Of a stretch of DNA of 64,000 nt, positions 42,729-55,434 are shown in pieces. A program made the translations under genes and the position numbers. Every line of letters starts with the position of its first letter. The first letter of the stretch is position 1. This DNA comes from Toxorhynchites rutilus septentrionalis (lineage: Eukaryota > Arthropoda > Insecta > Diptera > Culicidae): assembly GCF_029784135.1 (NCBI RefSeq), contig NC_073746.1:97557015-97621014 (forward strand), written 5' to 3'. The notes under the pieces were generated by a model, which searched no databases, had not been told where the DNA came from, and saw nothing but the letters and a program-made list of their open reading frames with translations.

Positions 42729-43159
42729 ACGCAGTGGAATGAATTGGTCGGTGTTAAGTCCGACCATGTGACATTTTTATGATTTCGAGAAAAACGAACT
42801 TGAAGTTCAGTGCTACAACAAGTTTTCTTGGAGCATTTAAAACAATTTCGATACGTTATTCCTGCTGTACGCGTGATCTTACAAATCTGATAAATGTGAT
42901 ATGGAGCTAATGCAATCAATAAACCGAAATATTCATTTTTTGCGACTTGGTCTCCTCTGATTTAACACCGAAAAATTGTCTTTCTCATTCTGCTCATTTT
43001 TTTTCCTCTTCGTTTTCCCTCGAGCTGTGGACGCGAGCGAATATTTCACTCGCTGTGGATCTGGCATTACAATCAATACATCGAGCCATGTAAAGTGTAA
43101 TGCAATAGGGACGCTACAAAAGTAGATCGATAGGGACAGCAAACGACGCCATATTTTTT
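42729..43159. other. no gene seen
   Basis: No recognised feature in this AT-rich stretch. Confidence 0.35.
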
Positions 43160-44075
43160 AAACGGTTTTATTTAGCTTGCCCTGTAACATGTTTGTATGT
43201 TTGAAACGCGTTTGTCTGTAGCGCCCCACATTAATCCCACAATAATATGACCCCTTTCCTGCTGTCCGATAAATCTGAAATTTGGAACACACCTCTATCT
43301 CTGCAGTCACTACAAACTTCTTATTTCATGATCTTGAAAATCCAAGATGGCGGCCGCTACAAAATGGCGGATCACATATTTTATCAGAACTCCATCAGAA
43401 TAGGTATTAAATGAAAAGGCTTGACTGGTAGAATACAATTATTTATGAAAAAATCAAATCCAAGATGGTTGCCACTACAAAATGGCGGACTACATATTTT
43501 CTCAAAACCCCATTAATATGGGTCTCAAATGAGAGGGCTTGACTAGCAGAACACAATTATTTATGAAAAATGCAAATCAAAGATGACGGACTACATATTT
43601 TCTCAAATTTCCGGTTATATGGGTATCAAACGAAAGGCTTTGGCTAGAAGAACACAGCTATTTATTAGAAACGCGAACTCAAAAAGACCACCAAAAAATC
43701 TATTGTTTTTCAAAACCTCATCAATATGGGTATCAAATGAAAGGGATTGACCGATACAGCACAGTTATTTATGAAAAAATGCAAATTTAAAATGGTCACC
43801 ACCACAAAATGGCGATATATATTTTTTTCAAGACCCAGTTATTATTGGTATCAAATGAAAGGGATTGAATAGTAGATCACATAACTTGAAAACTCCAAAT
43901 CCAAGATGGCCGCAATCACAAAATAGCAAATTAATTTTTTTAAACGGTTTTATTCTGCTTGAACTGATTGTATGTATGTATATATGTCTGAAGGGTTGTC
44001 CCATATTAATAGAAATTTGACCAATAGGAACTGACCGATTGTTCTGAGATTTATAAAACACCTTTTAAAACTGCT
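43160..44075. repeat. tandem repeats of about 120 bp, second locus
   Basis: Same family as 16330-17540: AGATGGCGGCC, CAAAATGGCG, CCATCAATATGGGTATCAAA and CAGTTATTTATGAAAAA. About six units. The flanking segment AAACGGTTTTATT...TTGTATGT appears at both ends. Confidence 0.8.
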
Positions 44076-44527
44076 TATTTACCTCGAATTTTGCGAAAAG
44101 ATCTTCGCCTACATCCTTACAAGATCAAAATGACGCAAGAACTGAAGCCGCTTGACTACCAGAAGCGTCGTATGTTCGTGAATTGGGCTGAGAAACAACT
44201 TGAAAATGATCCGGATTTTTATCGAAAAATCATCTTCTGCGATGAGGTTCATTTCTGGCTGAATGGTTTCGTCAATAAGCAAACTATGCGTTATTGCTCA
44301 GGCAGCAATCCACACGTACTTCATGGTGACTACCATTGCATCCCGAAAAAATTACGGTTTGGTGCGGTTTATGGTCCGGCGGCGTCATGGGGCCGAACTT
44401 CTTCCGTGATGAGCAAGACCGGCACGTTACTGTGAATGGGAATCGCAACCGCTCATTGATAACCGAATATTTTTGGCCCGAATTGGATGTTTGGGTGTCC
44501 TCTCGATACACGTCGGGATCACCATAA
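44076..44527 (+). pseudogene. IS630/Tc1/mariner-superfamily transposase fragment
   Basis: Frame 1 gives LRKDLRLHPYKIKMTQELK, then RRMFVNWAEKQLENDPDF, then KIIFCDEVHFWLNGFVNKQ, containing the first catalytic D (normally SDEAHFWLNG). At about 44330 the reading moves to the next frame: HPEKITVWCGLWSGGVMGP and FFRDEQDRHVTVNG. The second and third catalytic residues are missing because the 3' part is cut off near 44527. It follows directly after the tandem repeats. Confidence 0.8.
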
Positions 44528-44796
44528 TTTGGGGGAGCTCTAGATGATAGAACACGTTGGAAATAAAACACGGATGACTTGTGTTCTGATCAGTAGTCAG
44601 TTTATCACTAAAGAATATTTATGTACAAAGGCCCGATGGGCGAGGCGTGTGAGACTAATTGTATGGGATACTGTCCAATAGAATGTGTGCACAATGTCTA
44701 TTGTGCGATCGCGTGATCAGTGTGATCGGTTAACGATAGACGTGGTCATGTAGGGTGCGACGCCTACAGATGATATGGACTTGGACAATATGCTTT

Positions 44797-46662
44797 TAAA
44801 CAATGCACAATGGTCCAGGAGATGCATTTAAGTGGAAATTAGCATTTAGAGCTTGACAGTTATTCTCTAGACAAAAACTGTCTTAGACAAAGTTGTTACT
44901 CATGATAGAGCGCTCGTTTTTATGTTGTCAAAAATATCTAACTTTCTTATCTTTATAGATAGAGGTAAAAAAAGTTCGACAATATTGTAGTTCCAATTAT
45001 TCGAGACATCTTTGTAGAACAAAGTTTTTCTCTATCTCTTGAAATAACCGATATAGCGCCTTTTTTCTAAGTTACGTTAGGGTCACCATGAAAAAAACTG
45101 TTTTTTTTTTTGCTCTGACTTTTATATTTCAAATTTTACATGCAAACTGTCTTCGAAAGACTTTTAGAGCTAACTAATACAAACATTTTTCGATGCAGAA
45201 CTTGTCAATATCTCCACTTTACTCAAAGTTATTGATATTTCTTCCCAAAAAACACGCTCTTTTCATTTGTTTGTCATTCTTTCTGGGGCAAACATAAAAA
45301 ATGTTGTTCACGGAATTTGAAAGAACAGATTTCACTCTATATAATATGTGATTATCAAAACTATGTTATTTTTTGTGTTTGAGTAAATTAAAATTGAAAT
45401 CATGAGTTTTTGGATGAAAATCCATCTTTGAGCAGCATTAAGATATTGACATGTTCTGCATCGCAAAATGTTGGTATTAATAAGCTCTGAAAGCCGTACG
45501 AAGACCATTTTGATGTAGAATTTTAAATATAAAATTTAAAGTAAAAAAAACAGTATTTTCATAGCTACCCTAATGCAACTCAGATAGGAGGCGCTAAAAA
45601 CAACTTTGTGGGAGATATTTATTGTTTATACAAAAACTGTCTTAGACAAAGTTTTTATGTTATCATCAGCTCATTTTTATGTTATCAAAAATAGGGTGAC
45701 CAAAATTGTCGATGAAATGAAAAATCTAACTTTCTTATCTTTATAGATAGAGATAAACATAGTTCAACAATATTGTAACCCCAGTTATTTTAAAGAACTT
45801 TGTAGAACAAATCTTTTTTCTATCTTTTAAAATAATCGATTTAACGCTTTTTTCTAAATTACATTAGGGTGACCATGAAAAAACGATTTTTTTTCTGCTG
45901 TAACTTTTATATTTCAAATTCTACATCAAAATTGTCTTCGTACGACTTCTAGAGCTTATCGATACCAACATTATGCGATGCAGAACATGTCTGTATCTTA
46001 ATCCTACTTAAAGTTATTGATGGTTCTTTACCCAAAAACTCATAATTTCAAATTTAATTTACTCAAACACAAAAAAATCACACATCATTTAGGGTGAAAT
46101 ATGCTCTTTCAAATGCCACCAATAAACCTTGTTTACGTTTGCCCCAGAAAGAATGACAAACCAATGAAAAGAGCGTGTTTTTTGGGAATAAATATCAATA
46201 ACCTTGAGTAAAGTGGAGATATTGACAAGTTCTGCATCGAAAAATGTTTGTATTAGTAAGCTCTAAAAGTCTTTCGAAGACAGTTTGCATGTAAAATTTT
46301 AAATATAAAAGTTAGAGCAAAAAAAACAGTTTTTTTCATGGTGACCTCAACGTAACTTAGAAAAAGAGCGCTATATCGGTTATTTCAAGAGATAGAGAAA
46401 AACTTTGTTCTACAAAGATGTCTTAAATAATTGGAACTACAATATTGTCGAACTATGTTTACCTCTATCTATAAAGATAAGAAAGTTAGATTTTTTATTT
46501 CATCGACAATTTTGGTCACCCTATTTTTGACAACATAAAAACGAGCGCTCTATCATGAGTAACAACTTTGTCTACGACAGTTTTTGTCTAGAGAATAACT
46601 GTCGAGCTCTAAATGCAAATTTCCACTCAAATGCATCTCCTGGACCATTGTGCAATGGTTTA
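44797..46662. mobile_element. 1.87-kb foldback element with about 500-bp arms
   Basis: The left end ...AATGCACAATGGTCCAGG is matched by the inverse, CCTGGACCATTGTGCAATGG, at the right. Arms run about 44797-45300 and 46140-46662, sharing TCATGATAGAGCGCTCGTT and GACAAAGTTGTTACTCATG (inverse at right). The centre, 45380-46080, repeats the same words in both orientations. It has no protein. Confidence 0.82.
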
Positions 46663-46847
46663 TACTGGTCGGTGTGGTTCATGAGTGTTCCTTCACCCCC
46701 GTACTACTGGACAAGACTCTGTCACGGTCCACCCGCAATACAATTGCGAAAATGAATATTTTAACATAGAACATATATGTTAACGAAAACATTGTTATGT
46801 TACTGCGTGTTGGGGAAACGTTTTGCAGTCTGCTTAAATGTATGCGA

Positions 46848-47124
46848 GTGCTCCCTTGGCCGAGTGGTTAGCGTCATAACTAACATGCCGGGTGTTCGGG
46901 TTCGATTCCCGTTCTGGTCGGGGGATTTTTTCGTCAAAGAAATTTCCTCCGACTTGCACTGTGATCACGCGTATTCTAGAGCTTGCCACTCAGAATGCAT
47001 TCAAGGTGTGTTATTTGGCATAAAAATCTCAACTAAGTATGTACTAATAAAAATGACGCAAGTAATACTACGTTGAGACGGCGAAGTTCCTCTAGGAACG
47101 TTAGTGCCATTGAAGAAGAAGAAG
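46848..47124 (+). mobile_element. tRNA-derived SINE, family A, copy 2
   Basis: 277 bp, with a 14-bp duplication TTAAATGTATGCGA (46834-46847 and 47125-47138). A box TGGCCGAGTGG at 46857-46867, B box GGTTCGATTCC at 46899-46909, tail GAAGAAGAAGAAG. It lies in the opposite direction to 35343-35614. It is not a functional tRNA: no clover-leaf continues past the B box. Confidence 0.92.
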
Positions 47125-47204
47125 TTAAATGTATGCGAAATCATAATCTATCGCTTGGGTTCTATTCCATCACGGAAACACTTTGCGAAAAAGAGGTATA
47201 CTAC

Positions 47205-47300
47205 AGGGACTGAAAAGTCTCGGGATTTTTTATGAAAACATTCGTTTTTTGGGCAAAACTGTACTTATTCCTCGACATAGAAATATCCGCTAACAAGCGA
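47205..47300. mobile_element. possible mariner-like terminal fragment
   Basis: CAGGGACTGAAAAGTCTCGG followed by GATTTTTTATGA resembles mariner terminal repeats. No matching end or transposase is seen. Confidence 0.3.
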
Positions 47301-47329
47301 ACGATCATGAGCTCATAACTCAGGGTTCA

Positions 47330-48060
47330 GGAATCACCGGAAGTCGGGGTTTTCCAAAATTTTGTTTGATGCTAAATGTCTTGAAATTACATGACACGAT
47401 GAGATTGAGTTATCCCAAAACATGTTTTTTTTGTCAAAAATCGAGTTTTCAGATGGAAAAACGAGCGAGCGAAAAAAATTTTTTTTTGAGATAACCGTAA
47501 ATCTGGACGTGTCATGCAATTTTAAGACATTTGGCATCAATTTTTTTTAAAACCACGATTTCCGATGATTTTTTTTGTTTTCAAAAAAACTCAAATTTTA
47601 ACGTATGCGACACCAGTAAATAGAGTCCGAATGAGCTAATATTTTGCATAGGGTATATTATAGTGCAAATCAACATTTCGTAGCAAGTTCCGAATGAAAA
47701 ATCGGGATAACGATTTTTATTGGCACCCTAAACCATACTTTTCGTTTCGTATTCAAATAAAAAACCAGAGTGCCGATTTTTGACAAAAATATTTTTTTCG
47801 ATATGACACTAGATCTCGTTTCATGCCATTTTAAGACATTTGGCATCATTTTTTTTCGAAAACCCCGGTTTCCTTTACACCTTTATTAGGGTGATTTTTC
47901 GATTTTCAAAAAACTCTAACTTTGCCCCTCAGTCCGATTGAGCTGAAATTAGGCATAGGATGTTTTTTCGAGGTGGTGAACATTTTGTATAGGGCAACTT
48001 TTTGTAATTTTAGGGTCTATTTTTTCCCATACATTCATGGGCACCCTACTGTATATGCAT
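47330..48060. repeat. degenerate repeat block
   Basis: Three copies of AAGACATTTGGCATCA-like sequence (about 47376 inverted in part, 47523, 47833) with TTTTTCGAAAACC and CACCCTA words. The boundaries are unclear. Confidence 0.5.
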
Positions 48061-50675
48061 CTAATTTCTCGTGAAAAATAATATTTTATATCGAACTTGT
48101 CACCATTTCGACAGGAAAATTTTCGTTTGTTTCGTTTATTACGAGAGAAACATGTAATTCAACTATGAATGAATTTCTTAAGAATCTGCATATTTTAGGA
48201 ACCGATCGTTGCATCACATCTCGATGTAATTAATAATGTTATCTCTTTCCAGCATAACCATTTCTGTCAGAGAGCAGCCCTTCGGCTTCGCGAACTGGCA
48301 GATAAGAAAAGATTGGAGAAAAAGACAGACCAAGAGTAGAGCATCCAAACAACCACAGAGATGATCGGTTATTTGCGTTGGTACCTGAAAGGCATTTAGC
48401 TGCATCCGTAGCCTGGAGGAACACTTAAAATTCCCCGGAGATACTGCCTTTTTTTTGCTGAGAAAATCGCATCGCCTTTCCTATCCTACACTCGCGCACA
48501 CATGTTACCCACAGAAGACCAAATCCCACGTAAGTCATTGCAAAGTATGCAAATCGTCACCCACATATTTATCGAGTCGATGCCGCCGGTTTATCCCACG
48601 AAAATTGTTCGGCAATTATTTTTTCGACTATTTGATTAACCATAATGTTTAATAAACAAAAATTTATCCGCTCACTGAAGAAGCCGAATGCCGTATAACA
48701 TACCTCGTAGTGCTGAACGAAAGAACCCATGTCGGGCGTAAGCAAATGTGAACAAACCTATTTAGATAAATAGATCCCCAAATATGACAGCCCGCAGCAA
48801 TTCGGTCGGATGGAAAGAAAGCGCTAAGCTCGTCAGGCCGCTGTTTATCCGACGGACGGCACTGGGTTAGGGTCGCGAGATGCTGGAATAATCTTAAACG
48901 CGCCGTGGTTAAGAGCTATTTCAAGTGATTTGTTTGATTACCTCCGATTCGCTGTCAGATCACTAGCCGAAACGAGGAAACCAGAAATTACGGTGAAACG
49001 AACTGAAAACAGTGCTTGTTTTAGTTTGTTTCTCTGAACAAATCACCGAATGTGGAATTGTTTTCAAATATTTACATAGTAGGAGGCATGTGACGACAGG
49101 TATCGATGAGGGGTTTTGATTCAGCTTAGATGATAACGTAATTTGAAAAATTGTAACATTACGGATATTGTTATCTCCAGAATAAATATTAAATAACCAA
49201 TTTTAATATCACCCCTAATGCACGAAATTCTTCAGCGACGCATTATCTACTCGGAAGTGGATTCGAAACATTGTAAGATTGTTGGCGTTCTTCCCAACGC
49301 TGTCTGGACTCAAGGCTGAAAATCTCCGCTCATTTGGTGTAGTCCAGCATTAGAAAGAAAAAACAACCGCCTGATAATGGCATCGTCGATTGCTTCACAC
49401 AGCCGTAAAATCGCCGCATTATCGTCCAACACCCGCCGTACGTCACGAATGAGTTAGAAAAAACGCCTTGAACCATTGGACGACGGCACGAGCTAATGCC
49501 TGGGGTCAACCCGACGTGACATCGCTTATCACTCGTAAGACCTGCCTTTAAACGCTAACCACCAAGAAGGAACGTTTCGTAATCCACTGAAAAAAACTAA
49601 TCTCGTTTGACTTTTGTGACACGAACAGCCGATGCGTTGTGTTTCTGGGGTACAATCACTCGAAAATTTTTAATTGAAACGCCAAACTCCATCATCTCTG
49701 CTAGGCACTGGCAAACCCCGCTAATGAATGGCCAATTCACGTCAAATATTTGCCTGCTATTAAGCGTTTTTATTCAAAGGCTCCATCACCGAGGAGCGCT
49801 GATGATTAAGGAGGGGGAAGCAGATCGATCATCATCTAGGCGACCTACAAATTATATGTATGTAGAAGTTACAAAAAAAAACCAGCAGAATACTCCCAAT
49901 CGACTGTCGTAAGTGTAGGCATGCAATAAACAACAATAAAAACCGGGTATCACAACTCCAATGTTTACCGCTTAACTTTTTCCCACGTCGTGAGGCAATC
50001 ACAATCACCACACACCGCAAGCGAGGGAGAAATGAAAGGCTTTCCATGGTTTTCTTCTTCTTTTATGACCCGTTCCGTCAGACATCAGATTCCAATGCAT
50101 CATCGATCGGTCGAGAGAGAGAGAGACAGTGTTTTTCTTATCAGCACCAATTCATAGATTCGAACGAACGACGGGGGAGTGACAAATTTGATAACACGGT
50201 GCTGACTGTGTAATGTCTTACTGGTTTTCACACGGGAAAGTAAGCTTAAGTGGTGTACGGCTTATGCGGATTGATTGGCACCACCTTCGATACGAAACAC
50301 CAGGTGGAATAGGAAAAAGAACCTAAGGTGTTCTCCGGCGCATCCACACATCGATTGCGGGTGAGCCACCAGTCGAACGGGGCGGATGAATTGGGTCGGC
50401 TTGATGAGTATTACTGTCAGCTCCCAGGTTGCCCTTGATTAGAACACGTATAATGTAAAATATAAATCTTTTTTTGGCTCAGAAAAAGACAGATCAAATT
50501 TGTTATAATCCTCGGAATTATTCAAATCAAAATGCAAATATTGAATGTTAGATTGATATCTGGTTTCGTTAATGTTGAGGATGAATAAATCATTCCATTT
50601 CCTCTATGAACAGGGATCATGTAAAAATCACGAACAATATCGCATAAGAAACAGTAATAGCACTTGATTCAGTAT
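48061..50675. other. no gene or repeat recognised
   Basis: More balanced base composition than its surroundings, so possibly single-copy intergenic DNA. A GA run lies near 50114. Open frames up to about 100 codons (49607-49912) have no domain. Confidence 0.4.
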
Positions 50676-52255
50676 ACTACTGAGTCCAACTTGCATAAGA
50701 CAACCTTGAATATATTTCGTTGTAACACAAACAGTTAGAATTGCAACATGATGTTTTCATGCATTGTTGAATGCTTATAATAAAACATATTTTACGCCTA
50801 TTCCGTTTGAAAAAGTCGTTTGTTTTTTTTTATTTGGCTTAAATATGATAATTTAACTGTCCAGTTTTCATAAGACCATTTCAAAATACATAAGTGTTAT
50901 CAATGAAAAATTCAGAACAATCGGCAGATTTACATGTGAATAATTAGTAACCTTGCCATCCAGTGAATAACCCATGTTAATACCATGTTCGACTGTCGAT
51001 TCATGTGAGATTTGGCAAAACTCAGACGTCTTTCGATGTGAGTTGGTGTAAGATTAAGCACCCTTAACCTTTTTAGCCCCGTTTATGCAAGGGCTTCTAA
51101 CTAAAGCTTGACGAATTGTCTCCCGAGAAACAGTTGAAGTCAAAGATAGCTTCATTTCCCTAGCGATTTTGAGGTATTCGAAGCTGTTCTAAGCATTTCC
51201 CGCTTATTCCGGTCAGCGAGCTTCGATTTACGTGGAGCTCTCTCCATCTTACCGTATCCATGAGGATTCGCCAAATAATTGAGCACTCTTTGATGGGGTC
51301 GTAAAATCCGATGAGCAATTTCGATTTACATCGATTTGTCTTTCTTCTCTCTCCGTGAGCGCTTTTCCCTTCGGCATTTCCCAGATTTATTGATCAAAAC
51401 AACTAAAACAATGGAAAATATAACTGGTCTTATACAAACTTCACACTTGAAAAATACAAAAACTTTCGTTATGCTCAGCACTTACACACATATAAAACTA
51501 ATGCAGTGTATGATCGAGATGAAAATGAAAGGTGGGAAGATTTTTAAATCTGTGACGTCACAGATTTTGTTTATGTGTGTTACTTTTCTTATAATAGTCC
51601 ACTGCATAGGAAAAGTATTGTTATTAAAAGTAAAAATAATCAGATGAAATGAGCGAACTAGTTTTTTTTTTCTTAAATTATTGCTAGCGTTCAAAATCAC
51701 TAGGGCCCAACTGACATTTTAGCAGAAGCTGAAACTTCAGTATTATTGAGGTGTTTTAAACTTAATTACAATTCAGTTTACTTCTAGTCAAATGTTAACT
51801 CTAGAATTATTTGAACTTCTTCATTCATTGAACAGCTGAAAATACAAATTACACCAACTACAGCATTTTTTTTTCAAGTTCATTCAAAAGAAAAAAAACA
51901 AGATCAATACACAAGACTTAAATGCTCATTTCGGCTGTCGCTTTATTTTTCTCATTTTCCAAAGTATTTCCGTATTCAGTCTTCAGTCTTTTTAGAAAGA
52001 AAAAACGATTCTATTCGTCGTAGTTTTCGTGTTAGTTTTTAAGTGTATTAGTGTAGTTTAGTCATTAGGGTTACAATTAAACCTGTTGACATAAGTTATA
52101 AATAAATTGGAAATTGGAAATTAGTTAGGTATAACTATTGACACCGACAAGGAATTTTAATATTTTTAATAAACATTTCCTGCAAATTGTTTGTTTACAA
52201 TGACACAAATCAGCAAGATCATCACCTGGTCTTATAAAAGTTGGACAGAGTTTAT
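50676..52255 (-). mobile_element. Tc3-like element relic, copy 2
   Basis: The left end GTCCAACTTGCATAAGAC and the right end TCTTATAAAAGTTGGACAG are inverted. On the minus strand, from about 51378, is MPKGKALTERRKTNR and frame-shifted HTH pieces matching copy 1 at 19109-19871. The catalytic part is not seen. Confidence 0.65.
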
Positions 52256-52354
52256 GTACATATAGGGGAACCGCGGGTAATATGGACGGGTGGTTGATTT
52301 GTATAGTTACATTTTGAATTTCAGATTTCCGTTAATGAGAACACCTTCTACATG

Positions 52355-52885
52355 TTATTCTATAACATTTAAGGTGAAGGTGGAAGGAAGCCATTGTAGT
52401 AGTATAGGTAATACAACGTGTAAAAATGGGTTAATAGTGTTTGTGAGAGAAGAGCAAAGCACACGTATACAGATCAATTCACTTATCAGACTGTGTAGCG
52501 CTTCATTGACACGAGTCTTTGAATACATTAAAAAAATATACAATTCAATGCTAAAGTAAAATGTATGAACGATATGTTCCGATGATAAAATATATATAGA
52601 AGGTACATTTGCATATGAAGTAAAATTCTGATTATACGCGAGCGTAACATGAGCAAATTTATAACACATGCGAATTGGGGCTCTTTTGGTATTAATAAGA
52701 TCTTCTGCACAGTAACTCGATGTTGATAATTCCTCAATATTTTCCTTCGTTGATCGTACATATTCACGTTGGAGAGCCTTAACCCTTCTCTTCGTTGGCC
52801 GAGGCATTTTGAATGTAATACTTTTCCATTTACTGTTTTTCAAAGCATAGGCAGCCGTGGCAGCCTTTCGAGCTCTGCAATACAA
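52355..52885 (-). other. 176-codon open frame, unidentified
   Basis: A basic start (MPRPTKRRVKALQREY after an internal Met) is followed by a hydrophobic, low-complexity second half. No known family is recognised. It may be a transposon remnant; function is unknown. Confidence 0.25.
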
Positions 52886-53374
52886 TTTGCTTAACCAATG
52901 TTAGAAGTAAAGATAATAATTATTATATTAGCGATATTAGGTATTTACGGAAAAGTAAATTCATTTTTGTGTAGAAAATTTAAATTATTGAAATAATTAT
53001 ACTGGTGGGATAAAACGGACAGTTGCCAGTGGGAGTAAGGCGGACTGTGAAAAGTCTGTTTAATCTATTCCTAAGGTATGTCCTGCGTCTATAAATGGAA
53101 ATCAAATCGCCAAATGTGGACTGTTTAGAAGCTGACTGGAACCAAAAGCAAAATGTTGAAAAGCAGGATATCACTTTTAGATGGATTAATTCGATTTTTT
53201 CTTCATTTGACGGACATTCGTGATGAGTTCAGACCTTGGTTGAATAAAATTATTCCTCTCGCGATCGATAAACTTCTACGCTTCATATATTACAAACCTG
53301 TCCCTAATTTACATAGGCTCACTTTTTGTTAGCATCGTTGTATCATATGCTTTTGCAAGCGTTGCTGTCAGTTC

Positions 53375-53690
53375 ATACGGATGATTTCGTATAACTGACG
53401 ACTTGGTGGTCACTATGAGTGTATCTCTCGTCTACCCTCCAGCTCATTTTAGCCATTAACGATGGACTGCAGGAGGTCAAGTCAATGATGGACTCAAGAC
53501 CATCTCTACGAGGGTACTACTGGTGCGCTCTTTGCACAGGGTCACATCCAACTTTGCCAGAACTTTTAGTAAATTAGTTCCTCTCGCGTTGCAGCATCTG
53601 CTTCCATGCTTCCCCAAACATTGCAATCGCCTCCAATAACAACTGGTCTCCGTTCGACGAGCTTTTCAGTGAGGACATTCAGCTTGTAGT
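53375..53690 (-). pseudogene. LINE endonuclease fragment
   Basis: The minus strand gives VVIGGDCNVWGS (family norm GGDFNAxxxxWGS), then LLKVLAKLDVTLC, and later, in other frames, WRVDERYTHSDHQVVSYT (norm YTHSDHQAI). These are the APE endonuclease motifs of non-LTR retrotransposons. Stops and frameshifts are numerous. No RT follows. Confidence 0.7.
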
Positions 53691-55127
53691 GAAACTAGTC
53701 CATTGTCCATTTGGGATGTGCATAGCAACTGCATATGAAATTTCTGTTGATCTTTCTAAGTACGCTACCTCATGTGACCTTCGGAATACCTTCTAAATGG
53801 GATATTGGCTATAACGGCCATTTCCGATATAGATTAATTTGGACTACCTCCATTACTGTTGACTTGCCTTTGCCTGTTTTCACCCAGGGCAGTTGAAGCT
53901 TACCGTCATACTCTCTACACCAAAAGTTATTTTTTAGCACATCCCGATTTATTACATTAAATGAGCCGAAAAATAACAGAAAATACTCTACTCCCCAATA
54001 CGTGTATATCATTTGTATAATACTCTGCGTTTCCCAACTATAGAACCACTCATTTTTTCTGAGTTTCCAGAGATAGGTAAGAAGTTAAATCACATTACAT
54101 CAACAAAGTACAGTCAGAAGTGCAATGAAGTACTTCAGAATCATTTACTTCTGTCATTGCATCAAAACCACCGTGTTAATTGGGTAATTTGGCATCAATT
54201 CATACCATCCGGAAAGTCTAGGCATGGTTTATTGAATAGGGGCTTCAGATTCTGGACTGGTCAGCTTGTTTATCAAACCAAATACCTATCAAGAACTTAT
54301 GAGGAGTGATCGTAAGAATAAAAGATGCAGCTTACAAGCAGTTTGAATGATTTGAAGAGCTTAAACGAGCAGTATCCTCTGCGTAGAACTAGACACACAA
54401 TACAACATGGCGCAACTTAGTCAAAACCACCCCGAATGGGTTATTTGAACTGATTGAGAGCTAAAGATGACTGACGAACTGGAAACCTACCGTAATTCAT
54501 GTGGAATTGACGTTAATTTTGTAAAGGAGTGAGAGTTTTTCCATCTGGTTCTATAGTTATGAAACACTGGAATTTCAGTTTTTTTATTATTTCGCGCCTG
54601 AACCCATAAATAAAGGTCAAATGGCCAGTCTTTCAAATGAAGATAGTTACCCAGGTAACCAGTAAGCACTAAAAAATGATCTTAAATCAGCACTGTATCC
54701 ACATATAGAATACTGAATAATTGCTTATTACGCTGTATAAACCAATATAGGGTGGATATAATGCTAAAAAGGCAAAATATAGGGCTCTTTCAATGCTCCA
54801 GTTACAGCTATAAATAAGCATTACTAAAGCTTACTTAGGGCTAACTGAAAACGTGACTTGCGATGGCAGCCTTAAATAAGCATCATTGATGCTTATATAA
54901 TGTTCCATAAAAACGTCATGTGGTTTTTCTTCCTTTTTTCTAGGAAAAAGCCATCGAATCAATCGGAACTCGATAAAAAAACAAAAATAATTAAAATCAT
55001 ATACATTTCATGGAACCACCCAAGATTTATTGAACCCCTTTTTATTGATGTTATAACAAAAGTTTCTTCATTTTTTATAACTACAGCACACTGTTTAAAA
55101 TGAGAAATAATTGTAATATGAAAATTA

Positions 55128-55205
55128 CCTTATGAGATTCGAACCGGGGTACATCCGCAACATGGGTGTTTCTCTGTTGTGCCTTTGCTATCTGGACCAC
55201 TGTTG
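55128..55205 (-). ncRNA. tRNA-like fragment, B box present
   Basis: On the minus strand, GGTTCGAATC matches the pol III B box, preceded by a possible A box TAGCAAAGGCA about 35 bp upstream. Folding into a full tRNA is not evident. It may be an old tRNA-derived insert. Confidence 0.3.
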
Positions 55206-55434
55206 ATATAGATGAATGAGTTGAATATAGTCCTATTTGAACAACCGCTCAGATACCTGCTAAAGATCATGTAACACCGGAAAAAACCTTGTTTTGGTAG
55301 TAGGGGCTTGGAAGCATATATTTCGCCAAAAATTTCCGCTATTCAAAGTTTTCCTCCAACTCTGTTGATCATCCACGTTATGTTTATTTTCAGACAATCA
55401 CTTGCAGCCAGATACACAATGCCCAATGTATGTA

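Noticed and set aside
46848..46920. Possible tRNA gene with perfect A and B boxes
   Set aside because: The sequence continues as a 277-bp unit with a target duplication, and a second copy exists at 35343-35614, so it is a SINE.
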